Assembly (NCBI GenBank): GCA_033964015.1
Contig: CM066916.1
Coordinates: 14,610,501 to 14,674,500 of the forward strand
Source: Scolanthus callimorphus
Taxonomy: Eukaryota; Cnidaria; Anthozoa; Actiniaria; Edwardsiidae
DNA: 64,000 bases
Direction of reading: 5' to 3'
A program made the position numbers and the translations under genes. Numbering within the stretch: position 1 is the first letter of the stretch; each line of letters starts with the position of its first letter. Below, piece by piece: positions 31,651 through 43,580 of this stretch. The notes under the pieces were generated by a model. It saw nothing but the letters and a program-made list of their open reading frames with translations, did no database searches and was not told the origin of the DNA.

Positions 31651-32044
31651 AGTGTGAAAACAGCCATTAATGTAAATACGTTCGCCCTTTTATTCTTTTT
31701 CTTTTTTCTCTCTTTTTTTCCCTTTTCATGTTTAAAATTATTGGAACAAATACCAATGTACGAACAGTTCACGGTACCAATAAAATATAGTGGTTTTAAT
31801 AAAGTTTGTCACCCCAAAGACTAAAGCCTACAAGCTGTCGGCGCCAAGCATTGTGGGTCATTCCTGCTTTGAATAACAAATATTCTCCATGAGTCAAAAA
31901 TGCCGCGCGCGATGAGCGAAGTCGACCTTGTTTCCGAATTCGAGTGAGAATTGCACTGGCATCTAAAAGTCTAAAAGAGTTCATCTAAAAGAGTTCGCTT
32001 CTCATAGAGTTCGCTTCTCATAGAAATGAAATAAAGACACTTAC

Positions 32045-32341
32045 AATAGCCCAGGTTCGAATTGACCGTTTTCACGATGTTGTGAAAACAATAACTTTTA
32101 GCCGTTCCGACTCGTTCTGACGCAGACGGCTTTTGTTATTCAAAACTGACAAGCATTGTTCTCATCCCATTTATGTTGCGTGCGCAACATCGTGAAAACT
32201 GCCAATTACGCTCCAATGCTCACAAGACAAAAGCTTCAAATCGAGGCTTTCTCCAAGTTCTAATACATTTACAGTAATTTCAGAAGAGATCCTCGTCTTA
32301 TTGTTTGTAGGCATTGGAGCGTAATTCGAACAGGGCCTATT
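32045..32341. mobile_element. MITE, ttcgaattacgctcca family, copy 2 (split by another MITE)
   Basis: Outer ends aatagcccaggttcgaatt and attcgaacagggcctatt match the element at 18088-18246, and the interior (aaagcttcaaatcgaggctt) is its reverse complement. A 140-bp element at 32064-32203 interrupts the left end. Confidence 0.8.
32064..32203. mobile_element. 140-bp MITE nested in another MITE, 4-bp target duplication
   Basis: Inverted ends gaccgttttcacgatgttg and caacatcgtgaaaactgcc. The host's aatt is duplicated on both sides (32060-32063 and 32204-32207). Removing the insertion and one aatt restores the gttcgaattacgctcc sequence of the host element, a clean before-and-after insertion record. 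Confidence 0.88.
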
Positions 32342-32344
32342 ATA

Positions 32345-34240
32345 ATAATTGTACGCCGTTCCAATCCGATGCTCAATTGAAATTATATTTAGGGCGCCTA
32401 GAAAGCTTTAGCCTAGATGTATTACTATTTATTAATTAGCGCGTTTTAAATTTCTACGCGAGCGTTCCGATAATTTTCTTTCATTTTATCTTCGAAGGTG
32501 TAGGATGACTAGCAAAAACACCGGACGGAAAACAGAATAGAATTTGCGAAATATTTCTTTCGTTAGATATTTGTTCTACAGAATATTCCAGCGGAGTTTC
32601 AGTAGTTCGGGTCTCATGCAATCATCTCACAAAATAGCCCGTCAGTATTTGATTTGCTTCTTGACAAAGGAAAAGCGTGAAAAGTAAAATGGACAGCTTA
32701 ATGCTGTACGCAGTACTGTCGTTCAATTTGAGAGGTGAAGTGCACTATAAATTGAAACCGCGCTGTTCCCAACACGCGCGTAACTCGAATTGAATTTTGA
32801 TTAGCACGTGGGTTTTACAGCGACCGCACAATTGCGCCACGACATTCCGGGGGAGGGAATTGTATGAGCCTTACACAAGGAAACAGGGGACTTTTTTGTT
32901 TATGCCATGCGCAACAACCGCTGCTTTCCAAGTTTCATTGCAGACTCAACTCAGGGAAAAGCACTGTTGAGTATCACGAATTTGTAATCAAATAGCGCAC
33001 AATTTCTATTTCTCGTTTGTTTTGTTTGTATTCTGAAAGCGGGAAGGATAAAATAACATAAAACGTTTATTCAGCTGCCTGTATATTGCAAATAAAAATT
33101 GTTTGATTTTAGGAACTGTGGACCTTCCTCTGCGACTGTTTAAGTTGAGTCAGACTGAAATTCAGACTGCAAGAACCGGAAAATGACGTTGTTGTTGTTT
33201 AGCAATCGTAGCGAATTCCTTTTTGATCCTATCAGTTTACCCTGATATTTCGGGGCCTCCTAGTGGAATTAGATCAAGTGGAAAGATGACATAGTTTTGG
33301 GTTGAGAAATAAAAGTTCTGCACCGTGCAGATACATAGATTTTGCTTGAAAAATCCGGCCACCTACAAATCAAAATGAGGATCATTCAGTGTATATTGTA
33401 CTGCCCTGTTAGTATAATGAAAAAAACTACAATGTCATGTTGATTAGTGTGTGTGTGTGTTGTGTGATAACCTTGTTAGAAAATGTCCGGCCAAGTTTCA
33501 ACATACTTCGAGAGGCTCGATTTGAATCACCTATCCTGGAATTCAATTGATTTGACTACTGATGATTTACAAACCCAGATTTTGTATCTAACCAAGCTGG
33601 CATTTGTCAGACAATTTTTAAATACCCAAACTGAAGGGTAACCACCCTGGAAATACAAGCTCCATTTTCACCACCCTTCCTGGGATTCAATGATGGATTA
33701 TGTCCATGAAAAGGATGAGACTCCATATTGGTGAGCTATTTATTACTAACAGAGTATTCCGACAAGTTCTGTAATAGTGAAAATTGGGCAGTTGACAACA
33801 TTACACCTGTTGACGATATTGGGTTTTGAGGTGGCATTTTAATTTTTACAAGAAAAATTGAAGCAGAAGATTTTGATACAGCACTGTGATGTTCTAAACA
33901 CTAAACTATCTGTAGTGAAAACTCTTGAAAGTAGCCCCTGCTCCCTAGAAAGGGAACTCTCTTGGTATAGTTCTACTTCAGAAAATCAATCGATAAAATG
34001 CTCTCGTAATACTGTAGCACTTATCTTAAATGTTGCATCTCTGAACCACCAGCACTTGTGCTAGGAATTGGCATTTGGTTGCAGGGTGCAATTGTTTTGT
34101 GTCATCCAGTCAAGAATGGCATTATGTTCCCTTTGTGAATTGGGCATATACATGTACGCCTACACCTTCTGAACCTGCAACAGACAATGCACAACAAGTT
34201 ACTTCTGAATGTCCTACCCTCCCTATATATTTTATCGGGT
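32345..34240. other. no gene recognised
   Basis: AT-rich intergenic sequence, with a short gt microsatellite near 33448-33462. Small frames (for example 33858-34064) have no family motifs. Confidence 0.4.
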
Positions 34241-34246
34241 GCTTCT

Positions 34247-34522
34247 ACAATCAGCGACAAAATTGTTGAGAATTTTATGTCTACAATCGTTACACATCGC
34301 CATACTAAACACTGATGTGTTTCCATATAATAAAACGCTACCGTTCTCGTTAAAACCCCTCCCCCCCAACTCAATGTTGTTTTGTCAAACGCGCTAGTGG
34401 TTGGGCTTCAACATTGAATAAGGGGGAGGGGAAATTAAAGCCAAGAAGACATCGCTTACGCAGTTGAAATGGAGAAAAGCATTTTGGAAGGAAAATTCTC
34501 AACTACTTTTGTCGCTGATTGT
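34247..34522. mobile_element. 276-bp MITE, cagcgacaaaa family, copy A
   Basis: Inverted ends acaatcagcgacaaaa and ttttgtcgctgattgt, with inner arms ttgagaatttt and aaaattctcaa. The copy at 41464-41739 reads as identical over all 276 bp. The two copies bracket the DIRS-1-like element in direct orientation. Confidence 0.88.
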
Positions 34523-34691
34523 CTGAGCTTGGGAATACTGGTTTTATAGTTTTCACGACTTCCTGGACCACTCGCATTAGGCGAAAAGCGAATAAACTCA
34601 CGCAGATTGACAAAAGCAATCATGTCATAATGATTGGAATGTAGTTATCATGATTATTCGGATCCACTGGACGAAAAAGTGAGCTTTTTAT

Positions 34692-35149
34692 CCCGGGGGG
34701 GGGGGGGGGGGGGGACTCCCATATTTTTGACCGGGGATGATCGTCGTATCTTTTAGGGGTTAAAATCACGTTGGTTTGGTCTCTTTTAGGGGTGATCTTG
34801 ATCTTCAATAAATTTTAGGCAGATTGGTATCTTTTAGGGCCGAAACTGTGTCCAAATTGCTTTTCTCATGATGGTGCTTCTAAAAACCGTGTAAGAAAGA
34901 GAGATTATTCGATGAGAAGACGATGAATTAGAAACAAACACGGAAATGTCTTCGTGGGTATTTTTCCCCTGTTACCTGTGTTCTTCACGCCTACTTGGCA
35001 CATAAGACCTCATCTTTTAGGGTATCTTTTAGGTTAATAATTTTTTTTGAGCCACGCTATGGCCCGCCATGTTTGGTATCTTTTAGGGGTGAAACTGAAA
35101 ATTCCGACGATCATCCCCGGTCAAAAAATATGGGAGTCCCCCCCCCGGG
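34692..35149. mobile_element. 458-bp hAT-like MITE with 8-bp target duplication
   Basis: Ends cccggggggg...actcccatatttttgacc and ggtcaaaaaatatgggagtc...cccccggg. The 8 bases ctttttat flank both sides (34684-34691 and 35150-35157). The interior carries several tatcttttaggggt modules shared with 29210-29340 and 29995-30105, and related ones near 25500 and 27550, so this is the intact member of a dispersed family. Confidence 0.88.
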
Positions 35150-35159
35150 CTTTTTATTC

Positions 35160-36060
35160 TGGAAAAATGCAGCAAAGACAGGCTCGCGCGACCCTTGACG
35201 TCATCGATTTGAGGAAATTCCGCCATCAGGCTCACTGTGGTGCTACATGGAATCCAATAATGGCGTGAATGGCCTGTTGTGATGCTGTTCAACAAATAAC
35301 TGAACGAAGAATTTGGCTTTTTAACGTATACCGACTGCACTACAACGATTTTGATCAAATTTGACAGAGAAATCCCTGGCAAAACAAGTAAAACACAGAT
35401 AACCAGTTCTCAGGACGCGCATCCGATGCCATAAAGTCGTGTTGTTTACCAGATAACACACGAAAAGTAGCATATAAGTTAGCTCTTAGTAATATCTCGA
35501 AAATTTAACTGTCGATACATTAGTGAAAAGAGGACAAAATGAGAAAACGTGGCTACTACATATCTTGTTGACGAGTGTAAGGGAAATGTGCGTCGCGATT
35601 TTGCTCGAGAACCTCGACATTTCATATTACCGAGTACAAAAAAAGCAACGAAAAGTATTTATTTCAAGGTGTTTAATCATTTACATAGTAAAAGTAAATG
35701 AGTTAGTCTGATTTCTTTAAGTTAAACACGAAAATTAGCACAAAACGGCACGCCGTACGCTTCACCATTCTGAGAGATAAAGAGAACAATACCAGATTTC
35801 TTTATGTTTTTGCCGCGCCGTACGGTGAAGCGTTAAATCAACCTAAAACAGTTTGTAGATCGCACAAAGCGTTTCAATTCCAGTTTTTTGCGTCGGGATG
35901 ATTATATTTGCACATTTCTTTCACCTGAAGTTTCCAGAAACTGAAAATCTCTGTTCGCGATTAAGTTATGGGCAGATTTTCTCGGGAACCACACTTCACC
36001 GGAAGTCAAATCAAACAGGTGACGTCATTACCGGAAGATGATCACTTATTTGCACTGAAA
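35160..36060. other. no gene recognised
   Basis: Non-coding. An inverted pair gccgtacgcttcacc (35750) / ggtgaagcg with cgccgtacgg (35815) may mark a small palindromic repeat. Confidence 0.4.
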
Positions 36061-36125
36061 TTGGAAATTTCATCAGTGCGCAAAGCGCACGCATTGAAAT
36101 TATAATTTCACGAGCAAACCGAAAT

Positions 36126-36234
36126 AAGATATAATAGCGTATTCTCGCGGCTTTCGCGCCAAATTCAAGCCATTCAAAGTCAAAACGAGGCTAGAGCCTC
36201 GACCCCATGTAAAACCCCTTCACTCTCAAAAATG
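36126..36234. repeat. DIRS-1-like left inverted terminal repeat
   Basis: Pairs with 41011-41120 in inverted orientation through gaggctagagcctcgacccc and aaaaccccttcactctcaaa. The outermost 36064-36141 instead matches the internal complementary region. Confidence 0.88.
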
Positions 36235-36690
36235 GATGAGAGCCAGTGAGCAAGGGTACGAACGATTAAAAAAATGTAAACAAATACGATAGGAAGACAA
36301 AATAAAGGAAATGGTAAGTCCACAACACATAATATATATAATGTCAAGGGTTTTAATATTACTGTACTCATCTTGATGAAACCAAAGGTGAATGTTTCAT
36401 CGATATCTTTAAATAACAATAGCTCGATAGTGCAAATACACTTGTTCAAGACTAATATAACCATTCAATACAACAATTTAAATAACATATACAATGTCTC
36501 TGATGGATTATAGCAGCTGCTAAAACTAAGCGGAGTGAACTGATGTCACTGATACCCAGTAGTAGTCAGTCGAAATGACGGATAGCAACAAGAAGCCATA
36601 GCTAATTGTCCTTGGGACCTATAATAAGAAGCAAACCGAAATAAGAGAATTTCCCCAATTGTAAGAGGGGAGGGTTGGGTGGGACGCTAT

Positions 36691-36800
36691 TATATCTTAT
36701 TTCGGTTTGCTCGTGAAATTATAATTTCAATGCGTGCGCTTTGCGCACTGATGAAATTCCAATTTCACTTCACAAACCTCCATAAGATATAATAGCGTAT
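36691..36800. repeat. DIRS-1-like internal complementary region
   Basis: Contains attatatcttatttcggttt and tgcgtgcgctttgcgcactg (complement of the left end at 36075-36135) joined to atttcacttcacaaacctcc (complement of the right end at 41121-41142). The junction marks the circle joint and sets the termini at about 36064 and 41142. Confidence 0.88.
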
Positions 36801-36814
36801 GTTTAAAGTTCAAG

Positions 36815-37920
36815 CTAACCTTCTTGAAGTACAACAGCTTGAAAGGAGTTCTGGACTGTCTTATCACAAACAATGTCCCTTAGATAATGTCGTCTAAAAG
36901 TGGACTCTTTTTTCCAGTTGGCCATGTCCAAAATCTCACTGCAGGACAGCCCTTTTGCCTTAGCCTTGGAAGTTGACGCACCCCTAGTTGAACGGGCACG
37001 AAATTCGGATGTGTAAACCCCAGACTGCTTCATAATCTCTACAAGCCACCCTGCGATTGTGCATGGTACTACCTCCTTATGAGGTCGGATATAGCTCAAA
37101 AGTAACTGATGTTTCTCTTTATCTGCCCGCCAAGGCCTAGATCGTTCCAAATAACAAGTAATGGTGGAAAAAAACACAAAACAAAGGATCATTGTCAAAT
37201 CTTTCGAAAACCTGCTTAATAGGAGGTTGACCTTTTCTTCTCGATTTGGTCAGTTTGGCTAGCTCAAAGCTAATGGAGTTGACATTCATAGTCATATATC
37301 GGATGTCAAGGGCCATGAGATCTGAGGATCTCCCAGCAGAAGCAAGTGCCAAAAGCATACTTAATTTAAGAGGGAGGCATACTTAATTTGAGAGGGAGGC
37401 ATTGTCCCCAAGAGAGTGAATGTAGCTCAGTACTTTATCCACATCCCAAGTCACCACATACCTAGGCTGAGGTGGCTTTGCATTGAAGCAAGCATTTAGG
37501 ACTTTACAAATCAGATCATGCTGTCCCACCTTAACTCCATCAATAGGTTTATGAAAAGCAGAAATTGCTGACCTGTGATTATTGATGGTGCGGTAGCATC
37601 TACCCTTATTGAGTAGCTCCGTAAGGTAGTCAGCTATAGAGGCCACAGAGGAGTGAAATGGATCAATCTTCCTTGACTACACCAGCAACTCCACTGTTTC
37701 CAGGCGCTGTTGTAAGCTCCTGCAGTGGACTTCCGCCATGAGTGGGAGCGGAGTAAATTGGCTGTTTGCTCTGAAACTCCACCTGTAAGCAAGTTTTGCC
37801 TGTAACCATCCAGGCCGCTAGATGCAGGTGGCCCTGAAGAATCAAGGGGTGTGGCTGCTGGTTGGGCGAGAGTAACAGATTCCTCAATGGAGGAAGCAGG
37901 ATTGGTTGTCTGCAAGACAT
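36815..37920 (-). pseudogene. DIRS tyrosine recombinase (broken)
   Basis: Pieces in three frames, read right to left: a segment ending GAYNSAWKQWSCWC, a core-binding region (ADYLTELLNKGRCYRTINNH), the first catalytic region with Arg in LASAGRSSDL, and the box RARSTRGASTS followed by FRRHYLRD, which carries the nucleophilic Tyr. In the R-H-R-Y family the box normally reads HSTRGAS; here the His is Arg (a single CAT to CGT change would do it). There are frameshifts near 37640 and 37150, and a 22-bp duplication (cttaatttaagagggaggca) at about 37358-37401. The gene overlaps the end of the RNase H frame, as usual in DIRS elements. Confidence 0.85.
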
Positions 37921-38781
37921 TTCCAAAAGGACTGGGTACCATGCCTGTGCTTGCCAGGCTGGTGTTATCAGCACCATTGTTGCTTGGTCCTTCCTTATCT
38001 TTGCCAGGCAACGACATATCAGTGAAAACGGGGGAAAGCTGTATGCCTTCAGAGTTGACCAAGGGATCTGAAAGGCATCTGTCCCCTGTGCGAAGGGGTC
38101 CGGAAACCAACTCACATAATTCTGGAGTTGAGTGTTCATGCGATCTGCAAACAGATCTATCGAGAAGGGTCCCCAAAGCTGGTCTAGTGTTTGGAACACA
38201 GATGGGTTCAGTTTCCAATTGCTCGAGTCTTTGAAATGTCTCGACTGCCAATCTGCCTCGTGATTCAGCTCCCCCGGCAAATATTCTGCCGTCAGGGTAA
38301 GCTGTTTGCTGAGAGCATACTCCCAAAGTTCCTGGGCTATCCCTACTAGTATGGGGGATCGTGTCCCCCCCATTTTTAATAGGTAGGAAACTGCTGTTCT
38401 GTTGTCCATACGTAAATGGACATGAAGCTGTCTTTGATTGTTGGTGAATGCTCTCAAAGCAAACAGAGCTGCCTTTAGTTCCAAGGCATTTATGTGCAGG
38501 AGAGATTCCTCTGGGGTCCAAAGCCCCCTGGTGAAGTTCCCCTGGCACACTCCCCCCCAACCCTTCAGTGATGCATCGGTTGTAATTATCAAATCTGGGG
38601 CTGGGGAGATTATTGACTTCCCATTCCAAGTGGACAGTTGATCGATCCACCACTGGAGGTCGTCCCGACATTCCTTGTTCAGTGGAACCACTGAATTGTA
38701 CCCCTTCCCTAATAACAGGCCTTTTACCTGTAACATCTGTAAATGTCTGTAATGAAGGGGTGCTGGAAGAACTGCTTGCAT
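37663..38781 (-). pseudogene. DIRS RNase H region
   Basis: An open frame of about 370 codons continuing the RT polyprotein. RNase H acidic residues are visible in LIITTDASLKGWGG, HINALELKA and LRMDNRTAVSYL. The VDLFAD-like motif of DIRS elements appears as SIDLFADRMNTQL. It is out of frame with the RT by frameshifts near 38795-38825. Confidence 0.88.
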
Positions 38782-38818
38782 AGTTGAAGTCAGTTTCCAA
38801 TAATTTGAGAGAGTGTTC

Positions 38819-40929
38819 TCACAGAGGCACTCTTCTCCAAATCAGATCCCTGCAAGATTGAACAAGTTGGAGGATTTTTTCCTGTGGTAACAAAAGGTTC
38901 ATATCGATAGAGTTGATGACAAAACCAAGGTATTCCATGCTCTGTGCTGGATTCAACACTGATTTTTTCCAGTTTATCACAAAACCTAAATGTTGAACTA
39001 GCCAAAGGGTTGAGTCTCTGTCCCTCAAAATACCCTTTTGAGTTTGATTGAAAACAATAATATCGTCTAGATATATAATCATTCTCAAGCCCAGTCTCCT
39101 TAGCAGGGCCACAACTGGCTTTAAAAGCTTCGTAAACAGAAGAGGGCCAGGTCCTAACCCAAATGGGAGGCAAGAAAACTGGTACCTCAAGTTTCCATAA
39201 ATGAAACGTAGAAAGGGTTGGTGTTGTTTGCTTACTGGCACAGTAAAGTAAGCATCTTTGAGATCTATTTTTATCATCCAATCCCCACTCTGGATTAAAT
39301 GCTTTAGTAAATACAGTCCCTCCATTTTGAAATGTTGGTAGGCTACATAAGAGTTTAACTCTTTCAAATTGATCACCGGTCGGTTCCCCCCATCTTTTTT
39401 CTTGACAAGAAAAACCGAGCTCAAAAATTCCCCTTTCTGGGAGAGACCACCTGAATCGCCCCTTTCTGCAACATCTCCGAAATTTCTTGATTTATTGCAT
39501 TCCTCTCTGACTGGCTGTGAAATGTCAGAGGAGGGGTCTGGGTCTGACATGGATATTTGAGGAAGGGAATCTGGATTCCCTCCACCATTTGCAAGATGAA
39601 ATGATCCTGAGTCAGTAATTTCCAGTTGCCCACAAAATGCTGGAGTCTCCCAGCCAACCGGAGGGGTCTGGACAAGATTGAGGTGTCCATTCCCATTGCT
39701 AATAGCACAGGGTGGACCTGGGTTAGAACCAGATGATTGGTCACATCCAAAGTTTTGGTTTGCAGTTGCGAAAGGGTTTTGAAGTTCAGGTGATCTCTTA
39801 TGGACCCTGAATCTAACCAACTTGCCTTTAAAATATCCTCTGTTGGGGCCTCTTGCCCTGAAGGATACTGATCTGCCCCACCCCTGTGACGAGATGGGGG
39901 GGGGGGGGGGGGGGGGGGTGCCTCGAAAGGGCGGCTGGGAGGACCTGGAAGCTGGTCTGTAAACCTCTTTCCTGTTGGAGGCTGAGCCTTTGAAGGAGAC
40001 ATTACGAGGTCTAGACGAACCCGACAGGTGAGTGGATATCTCCTTAGTAGATTTCCGAATCTTGGTTGCAGTGCGTAGGGCTTTGTAAAACTTTTTCCCA
40101 AATAACTTGTTGTGGGAGTGAGACAGAGAGGACTCATGCTTGGTCAAAAGTTTTCTGGCTTTTTTCAAATCGCCAGTGAGGCGCCCCAAAATGCTTAGTC
40201 TACGGGCGTAAGTTAGACTCACGTTGGCCTGTCCCAGGAGGGTAACAGACTGTTCCACCAACTTAAGACAGTCAAACAAATCCAATTCATCTGTGGATTT
40301 TCCCTCACGGACCTTTTCCAAGGTCAGCCAGAGCTTTCCCAGAGGGCCCATAACGTTAGTTATCCGAGCTTGTGTTTTTGAAAGTGTGTTGTCACTTTCC
40401 TTGCCATAGGATTTATTTAGAGACTCAAAAATCTCGTCCAAGTAGTCATCTACTCTAGGAGTAGTCAAGCATTTCGTCCCAGGCGGTGGATTAGCATCGA
40501 GGACTGACTCCTGGATGGTCTTGTCCCTCACAAAGTACGTGAACTTATCATTCAAGTAATCTTCCATGCCTTGAGACAGCACAAGCTTTTGGCGGGCTTT
40601 TGCACCCGTGTCAAATCTCGTGTATTCACTATCCTCGTTCTGTTTCGAGGGACCGACGACGCTTTCTCGTTTCCGTCGTTTAGGATTAGCTTCACTAGAG
40701 GAGCTAGAGGAACTAGCATCGCTATCGCTTCCCGAACTATCCTCGTCTGAGGAGGACTTTGACCGGGGTTTGACGAACTGGAGATCGCTTTTGGCCTCCG
40801 TTTGTTCGCTGAATGAGAAGAGTCGTTCGACTTTGTCGACGACTGAACTTCATCTAAAACACCCTCTTCTGGAGTGTTAACATCAAGCTCCCCTTCTTCA
40901 GAAGCGGGGTTGCGATTCTGATCGGTCAT
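38819..40929 (-). pseudogene. DIRS gag-like plus reverse transcriptase
   Basis: Likely start ATG at 40929 (MTDQNRNPASEEGELD). The N-terminal third is Ser/Asp-rich, then comes a gag-like region (RFDTGAKARQKLVLSQGMED). RT motifs follow: FLVKKKDGGNRPVINLKELN, KIDLKDAYFTVPVS, SCLPFGLGPGPLLF and the catalytic IIYLDDIIVF, all in DIRS style. One frameshift lies near 40770 in the Ser-rich part, another at 38825 after CRDLIWR. A G run at 39897-39918 encodes a Pro stretch and may be length-variable. Confidence 0.9.
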
Positions 40930-41463
40930 GGTGCCGAAAACAGAAGAAATAATGGGCAAATTTTCTCAACTTGAATCTAGAAGAGAAACGCTGCCACACA
41001 GCGCGAAGCCATTTTTGAGAGTGAAGGGGTTTTACATGGGGTCGAGGCTCTAGCCTCGTTTTGACTTTGAATGGCTTGAATTTGGCGCGAAAGCCGCGAG
41101 AATACGCTATTATATCTTATGGAGGTTTGTGAAGTGAAATTGAGTTTTGTGCAGCTTTCACGATTTATATCCACAAAACCCTTATCAAGGCCCATTTTGC
41201 TATATTTTGTTTCCTCCCGAATTTAATATCATTTAATTTAGTTCAACTGAAAGCTTCTTGGCACAGCCCTTGTTCTCTGTCTAAAATGGCCCCCAATTTC
41301 CTTGAAAACCTTGTTCTCTGCATCAATGAATAAGAATGCAAATTGCTCTAAGTGGCTTCAACTTTCAAAATTAGGACACATAATTCGTTCTGCCTTTCAA
41401 ATTTGTATGATTTTAGCCATACTAGCCCGTTTTAACTTCATTTCCGAAAAATCCGATTTTCAG

Positions 41464-41739
41464 ACAATCAGCGACAAAATTGTTGAGAATTTTATGTCTA
41501 CAATCGTTACACATCGCCATACTAAACACTGATGTGTTTCCATATAATAAAACGCTACCGTTCTCGTTAAAACCCCTCCCCCCCAACTCAATGTTGTTTT
41601 GTCAAACGCGCTAGTGGTTGGGCTTCAACATTGAATAAGGGGGAGGGGAAATTAAAGCCAAGAAGACATCGCTTACGCAGTTGAAATGGAGAAAAGCATT
41701 TTGGAAGGAAAATTCTCAACTACTTTTGTCGCTGATTGT
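41464..41739. mobile_element. 276-bp MITE, cagcgacaaaa family, copy B
   Basis: Reads as identical to 34247-34522, including both inverted ends. The flanks differ (gattttcag on the left, agtcgtacag on the right), so it is an independent insertion or part of a duplication limited to the element. Confidence 0.88.
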
Positions 41740-42245
41740 AGTCGTACAGTTGTTCTCCTACACTGATGGACAACTTACCTGGCATCAAATTGCAATTGTC
41801 GTGAGCAACTTTCATTCGCCACATGTCTGAGCATGAGGGTAGACCATAGTTGGACAAATCGGAAACAAAACATTTCAAGTTCTGGTACAATATCTTGAAG
41901 ACAGATACAAAATATTTTTGGAATTTGATTCAAGGAAGTTGTCTATCAATGTTGCTAGGCAATATTGCAAAATTGTAGGGCAGAGAACATCCCGTTTGAC
42001 CTTAACATGATCAATAATTTTATAATTTCCACTCACAAGTCACCATTTATCAAATCTTGAGACAGCTTATATACACTGTAAGAGGTGGCAAATGGTTTAT
42101 CAAAAAATCCAATTTCTCACCGAATTATTTTTAAATTCAGTAAGTATACACAACTTGCAGTGTTTTTTTTAGAACAGCTTAGATCTCAATTCATTTTGGT
42201 TTCTGGGTACCCTGCGAACAAGATCTTCTGTGTTGTTATTCGGAG
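41740..42245. other. no gene recognised
   Basis: AT-rich intergenic sequence between the MITE and the 2.8-kb transposon. Confidence 0.4.
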
Positions 42246-42907
42246 TAGTCCGGGAGCCAGCGCCCAGAAAGGGGGTTAAAAACGAGTTGGTTTACTTGCA
42301 AAGCTGAAAGAAACTTGAGCAGCCAGGATTGTGCCTCAGTCGTCGAGGATAAGTGGACGGGTGGCAGTGGGGCTGGCCACGTGGGCCAACGCCCATTAGA
42401 GACCCTTAAAGATGAGGGAGCCTGGGATCCAAAAAATGAAAAAAATGGATACCACTAAATTAAAAGAGCCGTAGCATTCTATTCTTGCCATCATTTCTTG
42501 AAATTATGAGATAGATAAGTTGTTCAACCTATTGGCGCTCAGGTGAGTGTATTATTAAGATGGACACGTGGTTTGATGACATCATAATCCAAAGTAATGC
42601 AGGGGTGACCTTGAAGGGCTCGTAAATTAGCAAATTAAAACAAAAATCAAAATAAATATTATAGAGATACTAGATAAAGATCATGTACAGTTATTTTTAC
42701 AAACGTTCCGCATTTAATATTTGTAGAATTGATAATTCATGCAAGTCGTCGGATTCTATAAACAAAAGCCGAAAAACTAATTCATTGCTCTTCTTCTAAT
42801 ACAATACTTCTTGTATCGAATACTACTATATTTCTTCCTTAACTTATAATATACCACTGAAAACCATTTTGATATAAAGAAAACGATAAGAATATGCACT
42901 ACTCCAT

Positions 42908-43150
42908 CTACTCATCGCTATCCGGTTGGATTGTGTTTGTACATTCATTGCTGCAGTCGCAGGCATCAGTACACGGCAAGTCAGCTCGTCGACAGCTACA
43001 ACGACCCTTGCAGCCCTTTTTGCATTTGCAAACAGTTAGCTGAATCAGGCTGTCAGGAGTTGGAGCTCGTGTCATCAGCTCAGGTACCAAGGATTTATGC
43101 GCGTCTCTGCACCAGCCCCACCCCACGGATGATGGTAGAAGTAACTGCGT
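42908..43150 (-). pseudogene. C-terminal CXC-type Cys-rich domain
   Basis: The frame runs from about 43150 (LLPSVGWGWC) to TAG at 42908. The sequence CKCKKGCKGRCSCRRADLPC followed by TDACDCSNEC has the spaced Cys pattern of tesmin/MSL2-type CXC zinc-binding domains. Cnidarian and fish transposon-like proteins commonly end this way after 'APAPDSLLEL' (seen here as APTPDSLIQL; family knowledge). It probably shares a gene with 43581-43975. No intact upstream start. Confidence 0.65.
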
Positions 43151-43308
43151 TCGATATTAGAAGACGAATTACGTGTAATCTCTTAATAAACATCTAAAAA
43201 AAAGTTTCACATTAGATTTACCAAATTCAATCGAGAACTCTGCTCTATATTGTCTAAATCAACCGATGGAACTAATGTTGTACTTATCGAATATCACCTC
43301 AAAGTGTT

Positions 43309-43549
43309 ACTGTGATTTTCATAATTCTGCGAACTCTACACCAACCAACTAACCACGGTTTGGCTTCCGTCAATCAAACGAGTGAACAACTCTGGGTGAT
43401 TTCACGGAGGCTTTAATAGATCCTGTGGGGCTAGCTAAGCTTCAGAACTCGTGGACTTGTCTTAACAGGTTTTGATTGACGGAAGCCAAAATGCAGTTTG
43501 GCTTTCAGACATGTCAAGTGAGAGTTCGCAGAATTATGAAAATCGCAGT
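43309..43549. mobile_element. palindromic MITE inside the 2.8-kb transposon
   Basis: Outer arms actgtgattttcataattct and agaattatgaaaatcgcagt; inner arms tttggcttccgtcaatcaaa and tttgattgacggaagccaaa. It separates the two coding parts of the host element. Confidence 0.8.
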
Positions 43550-43580
43550 AAGTCTTGGAGTATAATCACTGTAAAGCAGA

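Larger units (their letters stand above)
36064..41142 (-). mobile_element. DIRS-1-like tyrosine-recombinase retrotransposon, near full length
   Basis: About 5.08 kb on the minus strand. Inverted terminal repeats of about 109 bp (36126-36234 and 41011-41120, with taagatataatagcgta at the left) end the element. An internal complementary region at 36691-36800 is the reverse complement of the left terminal sequence followed by that of the right one, the diagnostic DIRS arrangement used to regenerate ends through a circular intermediate. Gene order is gag-like, RT, RNase H, then overlapping tyrosine recombinase. There is no integrase, protease or LTR. Several frameshifts and a lost recombinase His mean this copy is inactive. 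Confidence 0.93.

Noticed and set aside
37634..38800. 388-codon minus-strand frame as a separate protein
   Set aside because: Most of it is the alternate frame of the RNase H region; only its end belongs to the tyrosine recombinase.
39421..40137. 238-codon minus-strand frame with a Pro run
   Set aside because: It is a shifted frame of the DIRS gag/RT sequence crossing the G homopolymer; RT motifs lie in the other frame.
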